Shown piece by piece: positions 25,344 to 33,221 of a DNA stretch of 41,402 nt (its first letter is position 1; every line of letters begins with the position of its first letter). A program made the translations under genes and the position numbers. A model generated the notes under the pieces. That model searched no databases. It worked only from the letters and a program-made list of their open reading frames with translations, and was not told the DNA's origin. Origin of the DNA: Pseudomonadota bacterium (lineage in GTDB: Bacteria > Pseudomonadota > Alphaproteobacteria > Rhodobacterales > Rhodobacteraceae); assembly GCA_021779835.1 (NCBI GenBank), contig JAJXZX010000029.1, positions 1 to 41,402 of the forward strand. Reading direction: 5' to 3'.

Positions 25344-25370
25344 GGATATTTTAACCAAAGCAAATGGGGG
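25344..25370 (+). repeat. GGATATTT-NN-ACCAAAGCAAA repeated element, copy 1
   Basis: This 27-base element occurs just before trpF. The same words in the same order recur at 36295-36320, and a weaker copy lies on the minus strand at 35580-35594. It follows a short GC-rich run (CCTCCGGCGGG). It is intergenic, and its role is unknown. Confidence 0.65.
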
Positions 25371-25393
25371 CGCCGGATCTTTGGCGCAAATCT

Positions 25394-26038
25394 ATGTCTG
25401 ACATCCGGGTAAAAATCTGCGGTCTTCGCGAGGCGCGCCACATAGATGCGGCGGCGCGCGCGGGGGCGGCCTATGTTGGCTTTGTGTTCTTCCCGAAATC
25501 GCCGCGCAACGTGACAATCCCGCAAGCACGCGCGCTGGCGCTCGACGTGCCGCCGGGGCTGGCCAAGGTGGCGCTGACGGTGGACGCCGATGACGCCACG
25601 CTGGCCGCGATCCTCGATCAGGTGCCGATCGACATGCTGCAACTCCACGGCCACGAGACCCCGGAACGCGTCGCCGAGGCGCGCGCGCGCTTTGGTCTGC
25701 CGGTGATGAAGGCGGTCGGCGTCGCGGGGCCAGAGGATCTGGCCGCACTCGACATCTATGCCCAGGTTGCCGATCAGATATTGGTTGAGACCAAGGCCCC
25801 CAAGGGCGCGGTGCTGCCCGGTGGTAACGGCCAACCGTTCGACTGGCGTCTGATTGCCGGCCGGCGCTGGTCGGTGCCGTGGATGCTGGCTGGCGGCCTC
25901 ACCACCGCCAATGTGGCCGAGGCGCTGCGTGTTACGGGCGCGCGACAGATCGACCTGTCCTCTGGTGTGGAAACCGCACCGGGGGTGAAGGACGAAAGGT
26001 TGATCGCCGAATTCATCGCGGCGGCGCAGGGCAAATAG
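25394..26038 (+). CDS. trpF: Phosphoribosylanthranilate isomerase
   Basis: TrpF opens the ribose ring of N-(5-phosphoribosyl)anthranilate, the third step of tryptophan synthesis. The 214 residues form a single TIM barrel. The catalytic cysteine is in VKICGL near the start and the aspartate in [16 protein letters not shown]-type and [12 protein letters not shown] phosphate-binding ends are present ([29 protein letters not shown]). The ATG at 25394 gives the family N-terminus; an earlier ATG at 25364 lies inside the repeated element and would add ten unusual residues. No clear ribosome site precedes 25394. trpB lies 450 bp downstream after a small gene, while trpA is about 9 kb away on the other strand. 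Confidence 0.95.
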   Translation: MSDIRVKICGLREARHIDAAARAGAAYVGFVFFPKSPRNVTIPQARALALDVPPGLAKVALTVDADDATLAAILDQVPIDMLQLHGHETPERVAEARARFGLPVMKAVGVAGPEDLAALDIYAQVADQILVETKAPKGAVLPGGNGQPFDWRLIAGRRWSVPWMLAGGLTTANVAEALRVTGARQIDLSSGVETAPGVKDERLIAEFIAAAQGK

Positions 26039-26090
26039 ATCCACGCGGCCTCTGCCTGCGTATCTCTTATGTCCTTGGCGGAGCTTTCCC

Positions 26091-26426
26091 ATGTATCTCG
26101 TTTCGATCGGCGCCCTGCGCCCGCGCGGATTTCTGTCGTTGTTGCGCGTAGTCCGCCTGTCGTCGCGCGCGCTGAAAGCCGCGCGCGTGTCGCCCGGTTG
26201 CGTCAGCGCCAGCGTCTTTCGCGCTGGGGGCCAGTATTTCGCGCTGTCCGTCTGGGACGGCCCGGCCCAGATGCAGGCCTACGCCCGCGGCCCCGTTCAC
26301 GGTCCGATCATGCGCAATAACCGCGCCTTGCTTGCGTCGTTCAAAAGCGTCAGCTACCCGGCGGACCATATCCCCTCGCAAGCCGAGGCGAGCGCCCACT
26401 GGTTTGCTGTCACCGCGCCGCGCTAG
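26091..26426 (+). CDS. Small protein resembling the DUF3291 / antibiotic-monooxygenase fold
   Basis: This 111-residue protein lies between trpF and trpB. Its pattern suggests a ferredoxin-like dimeric alpha-beta barrel: an opening strand MYLVSIGALRPRG, a helix, FRAGGQYFALSVWDGPAQMQAYARGPVHGPIM (quoted only for FALSVWDGPAQMQAYARG), and RALLASFKSVSY. The W-D-x-x-x-x-M-x-x-Y run is shared with antibiotic-biosynthesis-monooxygenase-like and spheroidene-monooxygenase-like proteins. A GGAG ribosome site precedes the ATG at 26091. It is likely co-transcribed with the trp genes, but no role in tryptophan synthesis is known to me. The gene looks real; its function is unassigned. Confidence 0.75.
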   Translation: MYLVSIGALRPRGFLSLLRVVRLSSRALKAARVSPGCVSASVFRAGGQYFALSVWDGPAQMQAYARGPVHGPIMRNNRALLASFKSVSYPADHIPSQAEASAHWFAVTAPR

Positions 26427-26495
26427 CCCATTTCCTCGTGGCAATTCACCCGACCCGCCTATATGCATTGCAACGGATCGACTGCGGAGGATGCT

Positions 26496-27728
26496 ATGGC
26501 CGACGACCTTTTCAACAGCTTCATGGGCGGCCCCGACGCGTCGGGTCGCTTTGGCCAGTTCGGTGGGCGTTTCGTTTCGGAAACCCTGATGCCGCTGATC
26601 CTCGCGCTAGAGGCCGAGTATGAGAACGCCAAGACCGACCCGACCTTCTGGGCCGAGATGGACGATCTGTGGAAACACTACGTTGGCCGCCCCAGCCCGC
26701 TTTATTATGCCGACCGCCTGACCAAGCACCTTGGCGGCGCCAAGATTTACCTCAAGCGGGACGAGCTGAACCACACTGGCGCGCACAAGATCAACAACGT
26801 GCTGGGCCAGATCATCCTTGCCCGCCGCATGGGAAAGACCCGTATCATCGCGGAAACCGGGGCCGGTCAGCACGGTGTGGCCACCGCCACCGTCTGCGCC
26901 AAGTTCGGGCTGAAATGCATCGTTTACATGGGCGCGCATGACGTTGAACGCCAAGCCCCCAACGTGTTCCGTATGCGCCTGCTGGGGGCTGAGGTGATCC
27001 CTGTCACCTCTGGTCGCGGCACGCTGAAAGACGCGATGAACGACGCGCTGCGCGATTGGGTCACCAACGTGCGCGACACGTTCTACTGCATCGGCACGGT
27101 CGCGGGCCCGCACCCCTATCCGGCGATGGTACGCGATTTCCAGTCGATCATCGGCAAGGAAGTGCGCTGGCAGCTGGCCGAGCAAGAGGGCGAGGGCCGT
27201 CTGCCCGATACCGTGATCGCCGCGATTGGTGGCGGCTCGAACGCGATGGGCCTGTTCTTCCCCTTCCTTGACGACCCTTCGGTCAACATCATCGGGGTCG
27301 AGGCTGGCGGCAAAGGTGTCGATGACCGTATGCAGCATTGCGCCAGCCTGACCGGCGGGCGCCCCGGCGTGCTGCATGGCAACAAGACCTACCTGTTGCA
27401 GGATGCCGACGGCCAGATCCTCGAAGGCTTCTCGATCTCGGCCGGTCTGGACTACCCGGGAATCGGCCCGGAACACGCCTGGCTGCACGATATTGGCCGC
27501 GCGCAGTACGTTTCCATCACCGATGTCGAGGCGTTGGAGGCGTTCCAACTGTCTTGCCAGCTTGAAGGAATCATTCCCGCGCTGGAACCCAGCCACGCGT
27601 TGGCGCATGTGATGAAGATTGCGCCTAAACTTCCGGCGGATCATATCATCGTCATGAATATGTGCGGGCGCGGCGACAAGGACATCTTCACCGTCGCCAA
27701 GGCGTTGAACTTCACGCTGACCGTCTGA
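26496..27728 (+). CDS. trpB: Tryptophan synthase beta subunit
   Basis: TrpB joins indole and serine to form tryptophan, using pyridoxal phosphate. The 410 residues contain [16 protein letters not shown] near the start and the cofactor lysine Lys98 in [11 protein letters not shown]. They also have [14 protein letters not shown], the cofactor phosphate loop [13 protein letters not shown], and the final [13 protein letters not shown]. The start chosen is the ATG at 26496, with GCGGAGG eight bases upstream; an out-of-frame ATG sits at 26491. Its alpha partner, TrpA, is encoded about 9 kb away. A clear terminator follows. Confidence 0.96.
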   Translation: MADDLFNSFMGGPDASGRFGQFGGRFVSETLMPLILALEAEYENAKTDPTFWAEMDDLWKHYVGRPSPLYYADRLTKHLGGAKIYLKRDELNHTGAHKINNVLGQIILARRMGKTRIIAETGAGQHGVATATVCAKFGLKCIVYMGAHDVERQAPNVFRMRLLGAEVIPVTSGRGTLKDAMNDALRDWVTNVRDTFYCIGTVAGPHPYPAMVRDFQSIIGKEVRWQLAEQEGEGRLPDTVIAAIGGGSNAMGLFFPFLDDPSVNIIGVEAGGKGVDDRMQHCASLTGGRPGVLHGNKTYLLQDADGQILEGFSISAGLDYPGIGPEHAWLHDIGRAQYVSITDVEALEAFQLSCQLEGIIPALEPSHALAHVMKIAPKLPADHIIVMNMCGRGDKDIFTVAKALNFTLTV

Positions 27729-27749
27729 CGCGCGTTCTTCGCGCTTCGC

Positions 27750-27778
27750 AAAACCCCATGTTTGCGCAGGGGGTTTTT
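27750..27778 (+). terminator. Rho-independent terminator after trpB
   Basis: AAAACCCC pairs with GGGGTTTT across a 12-base loop and ends in a run of five T. It lies about 20 bp past the trpB stop codon. Confidence 0.82.
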
Positions 27779-27937
27779 CATGCCGCGCCCCATAAACTGC
27801 GGTTTACGCCCGTATTCCGTGCTGCCCATGCACCGGCCTTTCTACCGCAGGGTCAATAGCCTCGCCCCGAATCCTCGCTCAGTTTGGCTTCACTGGCCGC
27901 ACAGATCGTGCCGCCTCCCCAAGCAGAGGATAACCTT

Positions 27938-28309
27938 ATGAAACCGACTTTCATCCTTTCCGCCAAAGCGCTCGGCCTCGTCGGCGCCCTTGCAATCTCG
28001 GCTCTGGCCTCGGTCGTCGTTGCGCAGACCGCGCCGACCACCACGACCGGGACCACCACCGGCACGACCACCATCGTCCCTCCCGTCAGCGGCGGCAACG
28101 AAGCGACCGAGGGCACGTCCACCTCGTCCACCACCAACGCCACGCATGAGGCAACCGAAGCCTCGCAGGGCGGCAACGGCAGCGGTGAAGGTGGACATAG
28201 CGGCGCCGCTGGTGGCACCGGCGGTAACGGCGGCGGTGAGGGCGGCCACGGCGGCGGTGAAGGCGGCCACGGCGGCGGTGAGGGCGGCCACGGCGGCGGC
28301 GACCACTGA
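27938..28309 (+). CDS. Secreted low-complexity protein with C-terminal Gly/His repeats
   Basis: I do not recognise a family. The 123 residues begin with a clear signal peptide (MKPTFILSAKALGLVGALAISALASVVVAQ, cut probably after VVAQ or nearby). A threonine-rich stretch (PTTTTGTTTGTTTI) and a Ser/Thr/Asn/Glu stretch follow, then a glycine-rich tail with GGEGGHGG repeats ending HGGGDH. The tail is encoded by a 21-bp tandem repeat. Regularly spaced histidines and acids suggest metal binding or a flexible cell-surface role; both are guesses. The ATG at 27938 is preceded by AGAGGA. It stands alone between the trpB terminator and a large hairpin. A second secreted protein with a similar His/Gly/Ser tail follows 750 bp downstream, next to a membrane LuxR-type regulator. 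Confidence 0.78.
   Translation: MKPTFILSAKALGLVGALAISALASVVVAQTAPTTTTGTTTGTTTIVPPVSGGNEATEGTSTSSTTNATHEATEASQGGNGSGEGGHSGAAGGTGGNGGGEGGHGGGEGGHGGGEGGHGGGDH
28229..28306 (+). repeat. 21-bp tandem repeat encoding Gly-Gly-Gly-Glu-Gly-Gly-His
   Basis: Three full copies (28229-28249, 28250-28270, 28271-28291) and one partial copy (to 28306) lie in frame at the 3' end of the gene. Copies differ by one base (GAG versus GAA). Because the unit is a multiple of three, gain or loss of copies would change tail length without a frameshift. Confidence 0.9.
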
Positions 28310-28316
28310 TCGCCAA

Positions 28317-28350
28317 GCGCCCTGTACCCTCACGCGGGGGGACAGGGCGC
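28317..28350 (+). terminator. Hairpin after the first secreted-protein gene, possible terminator
   Basis: A nine-base perfect stem (GCGCCCTGT/ACAGGGCGC) with a loop that can add three more G-C pairs lies eight bases past the stop codon. No T-run follows, so it is either a stability element at the 3' end of the mRNA or a non-canonical terminator. Confidence 0.45.
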
Positions 28351-28947
28351 ATAACGCGGGATACCCGGGCCATAAACTTTTGGTCTATGGCCCTATTACC
28401 GGCGGCGTAACTGGCCACTTTCACCCATCGGGTCGATAGACGCCGCCCGCCCGGCTTTGCATTCTGCTGCAATACCAACACATTTCCGAGGAAACTGTAT
28501 GCGTCGCCCCCTTCATATCGCCCCCCAGACAAAGCGGACGTCTCGCCCGCTGGTCGGGCAGGGCGATGGGCAGGCTGCGCATGCCCTTGGTGCCTGCGCG
28601 CTCTCCACGGCTGCGCAGGGTCTTCTCAAATGTTCGCCCCGCACCGTGCAACGCACGGGGGCGAAAACCAGAATTCCGTCGCAACCAACGCAAACTGTCG
28701 CCAATTCAATACGCCTCGCCCCCAAATGCGTGCATTTTCACGATGATCGGGGCGGGTGCGTTGTTGGGCTAACGGCCGCACCTCCCCAGGGTGCGCGCCT
28801 CAGCAGGGCAGAATGCGATGGGGCAAAGTGGTGGTTGCTGCGACGGAACAGGCGGCGGTTTTTGAACCGCGGACCCCTGCCGGTTATCCCGTAGGCATGG
28901 GTCTTTGCCACATGGCCGGTCCGGACCTCCCCCAGGCGCCGGGCCGG

Positions 28948-28961
28948 CCAAATATATTTGG
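28948..28961. promoter_or_regulatory. 14-bp palindrome CCAAATATATTTGG upstream of the second secreted-protein gene
   Basis: This is a perfect A/T-rich dyad in GC-rich surroundings, about 100 bp before the start at 29062. It is a possible binding site, for example for the LuxR-type regulator encoded two genes on. That link is inference. Confidence 0.4.
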
Positions 28962-29061
28962 GAGGGCCGTCTCTCGTATTGGCGGCCAGCGTATCGAAGC
29001 AGGGGCGCGACCCGCGTCCAGGATCGGAAATCGGGGCCGCAAGGACCCAAGGATAATAGCG

Positions 29062-29586
29062 ATGAAACAAACCTTTAGCGCCCTGCTTCCGGCCCTTGGC
29101 CTTACCGCCCTGATGGCGCTGCCTGCGCATGCCAACACGCTTTTGCAGCGCATCGAGGCGCAACTTCGCGCGCAGGGCTTCACCCATATCACCGCGGCAA
29201 CGACCTTCTTCGGCAGCACCCGTATCGACGCCGCCAGCCCCACGCAAAGGCGTGAGATCGTCTTTAACCCCAGCACAGGTGAAATTGTCCGCGATTACTG
29301 GAGCGATCTCTCAGGGAAAAGTCAGCCGGGGGCTGTTACTATTCTGAATTCGAACCCCACTTCCGGCAAAGGTGATTCCGCCAGCGCCGCTTCGGGCAGT
29401 AATCAGGCAACGTCGCACAATGAAAACTCGCAATCCGGCTCGTCCGGCTCCACGCAATCCGGCTCATCTGGCAGCACGTCAGGTGCAACCTCTGGAGGCT
29501 CGTCCGAAGGGTCGTCTGGCAGTTCGAGTTCGGAAGGCTCGGGACACAGCTCTGGAGACGGCGGGCACAGCGGTAGCCACGACTAA
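29062..29586 (+). CDS. Secreted PepSY-like protein with Ser/Gly/His-rich tail
   Basis: This 174-residue protein has a signal peptide (MKQTFSALLPALGLTALMALPAHA, cut after AHA). A short domain follows at about residues 25-80: LLQRIEAQLRAQGFTHI, FFGSTRIDAASPTQRREIVFNP and STGEIVRDYW, quoted in parts. The pattern of a helix, an I-x-A strand and E-I-V-x-N-x-x-T-G-E-I resembles PepSY domains. From residue 95 the chain is almost only Ser, Gly, Thr, Asn and Gln, with GSSGSTQSGSSGSTSG repeats, and ends SSGDGGHSGSHD. The ending recalls the HGGGDH ending of the upstream secreted protein. The ATG at 29062 follows AAGGA. The stop is 12 bases before the regulator gene, so the two form an operon. The family is not one I can name with confidence. 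Confidence 0.8.
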   Translation: MKQTFSALLPALGLTALMALPAHANTLLQRIEAQLRAQGFTHITAATTFFGSTRIDAASPTQRREIVFNPSTGEIVRDYWSDLSGKSQPGAVTILNSNPTSGKGDSASAASGSNQATSHNENSQSGSSGSTQSGSSGSTSGATSGGSSEGSSGSSSSEGSGHSSGDGGHSGSHD

Positions 29587-29598
29587 AGGCTACACACA

Positions 29599-30126
29599 GT
29601 GACACATCCTATTTTTGTGGCCCTGTTGGTTCTGCTGCAAACGCTCTGCGCGGTGTTTTTCATATCCGATATGGTGATGACCACACTTGGCGTGGAAACC
29701 ACGCCGCTTCAGTGGCAGGTGCGCGAGTTGGTGGAGGTCGGCGCCTCGGTCGGCCTGATCCTTGGCGTCGTGCTTGGCGCCATCGCGCTGACCCGCACCA
29801 TGCGCCGCACCGCCCATGTCGAGGGCAAACTGCGCGCGCTGTCCTCCGCCTTTCACGACATGATGGAGGAACGCTTTACCAAATGGGGCCTGACCCCTGC
29901 CGAACGCGATGTCGCGCATTTCGCGGTCAAGGGGCTGTCGACGCAGGAAATTGCCGCCCTTCGCGCAACCAGCGAGGGCACCGTCAAGGCGCAGACCAAC
30001 GCGATCTATCGCAAGGCAGGCGTCAACGGACGCTCGCAACTGCTCAGCCTGTTTATCGAGGATCTGATGACCGAACCCACGCCAAAGTCTGACGTAGAGG
30101 CCGTGCCGGTTCAGGACGTCGCGTAA
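29599..30126 (+). CDS. Membrane-anchored LuxR-type helix-turn-helix regulator
   Basis: This 175-residue protein has two N-terminal membrane helices (about 4-27, IFVALLVLLQTLCAVFFISDMVM, and about 45-67, VGASVGLILGVVLGAIALT). A short linker and a C-terminal LuxR-type DNA-binding domain follow: LTPAERDVAHFAVKGLSTQEIAAL and SEGTVKAQTNAIYRKAGV, the recognition helix region. There is no response-regulator receiver domain and no autoinducer domain, so the signal probably reaches it through the membrane part. The start is a GTG at 29599 with AAAGG nine bases upstream. It lies 12 bases after the secreted PepSY-like gene, which suggests that the secreted protein and the regulator belong to one signalling unit. 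Its targets are unknown. Confidence 0.85.
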   Translation: MTHPIFVALLVLLQTLCAVFFISDMVMTTLGVETTPLQWQVRELVEVGASVGLILGVVLGAIALTRTMRRTAHVEGKLRALSSAFHDMMEERFTKWGLTPAERDVAHFAVKGLSTQEIAALRATSEGTVKAQTNAIYRKAGVNGRSQLLSLFIEDLMTEPTPKSDVEAVPVQDVA

Positions 30127-30479
30127 AGTTGCAAGATATCCAGCGGCACCACGGTCAGCGTGCGCTTATGCGTCGCCGCCAGCCGCACCTGTGGTGCCGC
30201 GCCTTCCTGATGCGCCTGCAAAAACCGCCCCGCGCACAGGCACCACTGATCCCCCGGCTTCAACCCGGCAAAGCCATGCGCGGGCTGCGGTGTTGACAGG
30301 TCATTGCCCAGATATTTCGACAGCGCCAGAAACTCCTTGGTCATCACGGCGCAGACCGTATGCACGCCGTTATCCGACGCGGCGGTGTCGCAGCAGCCAT
30401 TGCGGAAAAACCCAGTCATCGGCGATTTGGAGCAGACCTCCAGCGGCCCACCCAGCACATTGATCGACGGCTCCATCAT
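30111..30479 (-). CDS. DUF2237 family protein
   Basis: This 122-residue protein of unknown function is well conserved in bacteria. The family signature is complete: NVLGGPLEVCSKSPMTGFFRNGCCDT, then DNGVHTVCAVMTKEFLALSKYLGNDLSTP, and PGDQWCLCAGRFLQAHQEGAAPQV, quoted by core motifs (SPMTGFFRNGCC, HTVCAVMTKEFL, GDQWCLCAGRF). Several conserved cysteines suggest a metal or redox site. The frame opens at 30536; the ATG at 30479 has GGAGG seven bases upstream, and a second ATG follows directly. Its stop region overlaps the 3' end of the convergent LuxR-type gene by 16 bases. Confidence 0.9.
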   Translation of the reverse strand: MMEPSINVLGGPLEVCSKSPMTGFFRNGCCDTAASDNGVHTVCAVMTKEFLALSKYLGNDLSTPQPAHGFAGLKPGDQWCLCAGRFLQAHQEGAAPQVRLAATHKRTLTVVPLDILQLYATS

Positions 30480-30539
30480 CGCTCCGGCCTCCCTTTTTAC
30501 CCGCGTCACTTGACCACGCCACCCGCGCCCCGGCAAGCC

Positions 30540-31238
30540 TCACCGAAAGCGATCCTTCAGCCGCTCCATCGCGCTGCGGGTATCTTCTTCCGGCGCTTTC
30601 TCGGGCAGGTCCGGCAATGGCCCCGGTTGCCGCGTCGCCGCAGCCAATGGCGCGCGCGTCTCCGCCTTGGGCGGGGCCATCCGCAATGCCACTGCATTGG
30701 TGAACTTCGCGCCGTCGCCTTCCGCCAGCGCCACCGCGCCGTCGGAAATCCCCCGCATCAGATCGTCTAGCCACTCCGCATCCGCCTTGGCAAAGTCCTG
30801 CAACACATAGCCCGCCACCCGGTCCTTGTGGCCCGGATGCCCGATGCCCAGCCGCACCCGCCCATACGCCTCGCCAATATGCGCGTGGATCGAGCGCAAG
30901 CCGTTATGCCCGGCATGACCGCCGCCGACCTTCATGCGCAACTTGCCCGGTGCCAGGTCGAGTTCGTCATGCAGAACGATCACATCGCCGGGCTCCACCT
31001 TGTAGAACCGCGCCGCCTCGCCGACCGACTGCCCCGACAGGTTCATGAACGTCTCGGGTTTCAGCAGCGCCACCTTTTCGGCCCCCAGCCGCCCCTCGGC
31101 AATCTTGCCCTGAAACCGCGCGCGCCACGGGCCAAAGCCGTGATCCTCGGCGATCCGATCCACCGCCATAAAGCCGATGTTATGCCGGTTGCCCGCATAT
31201 TGCGCGCCCGGATTGCCAAGTCCAACGATCAGTTTCAC
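30540..31238 (-). CDS. pth: Peptidyl-tRNA hydrolase with C-terminal extension
   Basis: This enzyme frees tRNA from peptidyl-tRNA that has dropped off the ribosome. The 232 residues begin [23 protein letters not shown], with the conserved Asn and catalytic His20. [45 protein letters not shown] and [10 protein letters not shown] follow, each given by its core. The start is a GTG at 31238 with GAGGGAG 9-10 bases upstream; a TTG at 31256 would add six residues and lose that spacing. After residue 185 there is a 45-residue tail rich in proline and alanine, ending [11 protein letters not shown], that the E. coli enzyme lacks. Similar tails occur in relatives from this order. L25, often beside pth, is nearby but separated by a gene on the other strand. 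Confidence 0.94.
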   Translation of the reverse strand: MKLIVGLGNPGAQYAGNRHNIGFMAVDRIAEDHGFGPWRARFQGKIAEGRLGAEKVALLKPETFMNLSGQSVGEAARFYKVEPGDVIVLHDELDLAPGKLRMKVGGGHAGHNGLRSIHAHIGEAYGRVRLGIGHPGHKDRVAGYVLQDFAKADAEWLDDLMRGISDGAVALAEGDGAKFTNAVALRMAPPKAETRAPLAAATRQPGPLPDLPEKAPEEDTRSAMERLKDRFR

Positions 31239-31395
31239 GCACGAATTCTCCCTCAAGGCGCCGCCCCGTCTCGTCGCCGCCCCTTGGCCACGCCAATCTG
31301 GACAGGTGCTGCGCGGACAGATAGGCAGAGTCTATTGGCCCGTCCGGGGTGTTGCAACCTCGGCCCGACAGGCCCGCGTCTGAAGGAAACGACCA

Positions 31396-32082
31396 ATGCG
31401 CAGCTTCACCCTGAACGGCGTCACCCTCGACATCCCCGAGGCCGCGCTCAGCGACACCCTGATCCTTTCGCTGGAAACCAAACGCTATGAACATTCCGAG
31501 GCTAACGCGCTGAACAAGCACCTGCTACCCGGCGACCGGGTGCTGGAGCTGGGGTCGGGCGCGGGCTACCTTGGCGTCCTTGCCGCGCGCATCGTTGGTG
31601 CCGAGGCGGTGATGGGCGTCGAAGGCAGGCCCGACATGGCTGAGGCCGCGCGCGCCAACCTTGCGCGCAACGGCATGGAGGCGGCCACGATGATCTGGGG
31701 TGCGGCGGTCAGCGACAGCTTTGCCGCAGATCACATCACCTTTCTGGTGACGAGGGCGTTTTGGGCGTCGGCCCGCGTTGACGATACCGCCGCGATTACG
31801 GCCCCCGCCAGCCGTCAGGTGGACGTGCCGGCCTTGCGCCTGGGCGATCTGATGGTGCGGCATCGCCCGACCGTGCTGGTGGTCGATATTGAGGGCGGAG
31901 AGATTGACCTCTTTGATCGCCCCTTGCCCGACACGATCCGCCTTCTGGTGCTGGAAATTCACGCCAAGGCCTATGGCAAAGCCGGGATCAAGCGCATCTT
32001 CGATGCGTTGTCCGCCGCGGGCTTGACCTATTGCCCCTTGGGCTCGCAGGGCGATACCGTGGTGTTCCAGCGCGTCGAATGA
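31396..32082 (+). CDS. FkbM-family methyltransferase
   Basis: This 228-residue SAM-dependent methyltransferase has motif I at VLELGSGAGYLG (49-60), then the acidic end of the second strand in VMGVEGRPDMAEAARANLARNG. A late motif, VLVVDIEGGEIDLF, is characteristic of FkbM proteins, and RLLVLEIHAKAYG follows. The substrate could be a small molecule, a glycan or a protein; nothing nearby decides it. The ATG at 31396 has GAAGGAAAC upstream. The gene is divergent from pth and convergent with L25, and it appears to be inserted between these two translation genes, which lie together in many bacteria. Confidence 0.85.
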   Translation: MRSFTLNGVTLDIPEAALSDTLILSLETKRYEHSEANALNKHLLPGDRVLELGSGAGYLGVLAARIVGAEAVMGVEGRPDMAEAARANLARNGMEAATMIWGAAVSDSFAADHITFLVTRAFWASARVDDTAAITAPASRQVDVPALRLGDLMVRHRPTVLVVDIEGGEIDLFDRPLPDTIRLLVLEIHAKAYGKAGIKRIFDALSAAGLTYCPLGSQGDTVVFQRVE

Positions 32083-32390
32083 TGGGGGCGGTCACACGGC
32101 CATCCAGGGCCTCCAACGATTTTGCACAACACAGGGCCGCGCCCTCGCTCGGGCGGGCGGGCGCTCCAACCCGTGTGGTCTGCGCTTTATGGCACGGCCA
32201 CCCCCAACGGTCATTCCCTGCACCAACGTTGTAGCGCGCCGTCCCGGGGGGAGGGTGGGCGCGGCCCGGCGGGCTTCGCCCTTGATTCCGGGCCAAGGGA
32301 CAATTCACAACGAAGCCCCGCGTCTGCAGGCAGTCATGCCCCTAGCGCGGGGTTCATCCCGTAAACGCGCCCAAACGACCCCGTCCAATG
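32083..32390. other. Intergenic region after the FkbM gene, no gene seen
   Basis: This is GC-rich DNA with runs such as CGCTCGGGCGGGCGGGCGC and GGCCCGGCGGGCTTCGCCC that can form short hairpins. No frame has protein character. No clear terminator with a T-run follows the FkbM stop on the plus strand. Confidence 0.45.
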
Positions 32391-32420
32391 AAAAACGCGA
32401 GGCAGTTTCCCACCCCGCGT
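32391..32420 (-). terminator. Rho-independent terminator of the L25 gene
   Basis: On the minus strand ACGCGGGG pairs with CCTCGCGT (one G-U pair) around TGGGAAACTG, and TTTTT follows. It lies about 25 bp past the L25 stop codon. Confidence 0.85.
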
Positions 32421-32445
32421 CAATCTCATCTCACCGGCGAAAAGC

Positions 32446-33063
32446 TTACGCTTCTTCGGCCTCGTCGTCTGCATCGCCACCTGCCGACCGCAGGCCCGAA
32501 GGTGCTGCAATGTTGGCGATGACAAAGTTCCGGTGGATCGTCGCGGTGACGCCAGCGGGCAGTTCCACGTCGTTGATGTGGATCACGTCGCCAATCACTT
32601 TGCCGGTCAGGTCGACCGTGATGTGATCGGGGATCGAGTCAGCCTGCACTTCAAGCTCAACCTCGGGGCGCACCACAACAAGCGTGCCGCCGCGCTTCAG
32701 ACCCGGCGATTCTTCATGGTTGATGAAGGTCACGTGAATGAACAGGTTGATCTTGCTGTTGCGGTGAAGCCGCATCAGGTCGACGTGCGTCGGCGTGTCT
32801 TTCACGACGTCGCGCTGAACGCTGCGGCAGATGACGCGGACGTCATCGTGGCCTTCAACCTTGAGGTTGAACAGCGTTTGCAGGAAGCGCCCTGCTTTCA
32901 GCTTTTTCAGAAGTGGGTAGTAGTCAAAGTTCAGGGCGACGGGCTCTTTGCCATCACCATAAACGATACCGGGTACGTTGCCCTCACGACGAGCTTGACG
33001 AGCGGCCCCCTTGCCTGTCCCCGTCCGTACCGCGGCGTGAAGATCAGGGATCTCACCAGCCAT
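32446..33063 (-). CDS. rplY: 50S ribosomal protein L25 / general stress protein Ctc
   Basis: This protein binds 5S rRNA in the large subunit. The 205 residues show the N-terminal L25 domain ([34 protein letters not shown], quoted for [20 protein letters not shown]) and the C-terminal TL5/Ctc beta domain ([35 protein letters not shown]). An acidic tail, [10 protein letters not shown], closes the chain. The two-domain length is that of Ctc-type L25 found in alphaproteobacteria, about twice that of E. coli L25. The start ATG at 33063 has a purine-rich site (GGAGTATCCGCA) upstream. The gene ends in a strong terminator. Confidence 0.95.
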   Translation of the reverse strand: MAGEIPDLHAAVRTGTGKGAARQARREGNVPGIVYGDGKEPVALNFDYYPLLKKLKAGRFLQTLFNLKVEGHDDVRVICRSVQRDVVKDTPTHVDLMRLHRNSKINLFIHVTFINHEESPGLKRGGTLVVVRPEVELEVQADSIPDHITVDLTGKVIGDVIHINDVELPAGVTATIHRNFVIANIAAPSGLRSAGGDADDEAEEA

Positions 33064-33221
33064 TGCGGATACTCCAATAAGTGTTATCGACCGTCCTCCA
33101 AGGGTGCACGGCCGCGAGGGGCAGCCTATAGGTTAGATCGTCCGCCGTGGAAAGAGGGATTCTGGACCTTTTCCCCGAGCCCTGCCACAAGAGGGCGCAT
33201 CCGGTTGATACGAAAGCCCCC

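Larger units (their letters stand above)
28310..29061. other. 750-bp structured intergenic region between the two secreted-protein genes
   Basis: No open frame here has convincing protein character. The region is rich in hairpins: GCGCCCTGT/ACAGGGCGC (28317-28350, nine bases perfect), GGGCCATA/TATGGCCC (28367-28393), TTCGCCCC/GGGGCGAA with an inner CCGTG/CACGG (28633-28665), CGCACC/GGTGCG (28777-28795), GCGGTT/AACCGC (28855-28870) and TGGCCGG/CCGGCCA (28913-28950). A 14-bp palindrome, CCAAATATATTTGG, lies at 28948-28961, about 100 bp before the next gene. A GAGGAA ribosome-like site before an ATG at 28499 opens a 131-codon frame that I do not believe. The region could hold a non-coding RNA or a regulated leader. 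Confidence 0.5.

Noticed and set aside
28500..28800. Possible tmRNA, RNase P RNA or SRP RNA in the structured spacer
   Set aside because: None of the conserved sequences of these RNAs (tag reading frame, GAGGAAAGTCC, GGAAGCAGCC) is present.
28499..28894. Open frame of 131 codons with a GAGGAA ribosome-like site in the spacer between the secreted-protein genes
   Set aside because: The translation has many Arg, Pro and Cys in no pattern, no recognisable motif, and it runs through several strong hairpins. It looks like non-coding DNA.
28846..28900. Stretch that at first sight resembled a tRNA anticodon arm (GCGGTT-TTTG-AACCGC)
   Set aside because: The loop is four bases, not seven, and no acceptor stem, T-loop or CCA fits around it.
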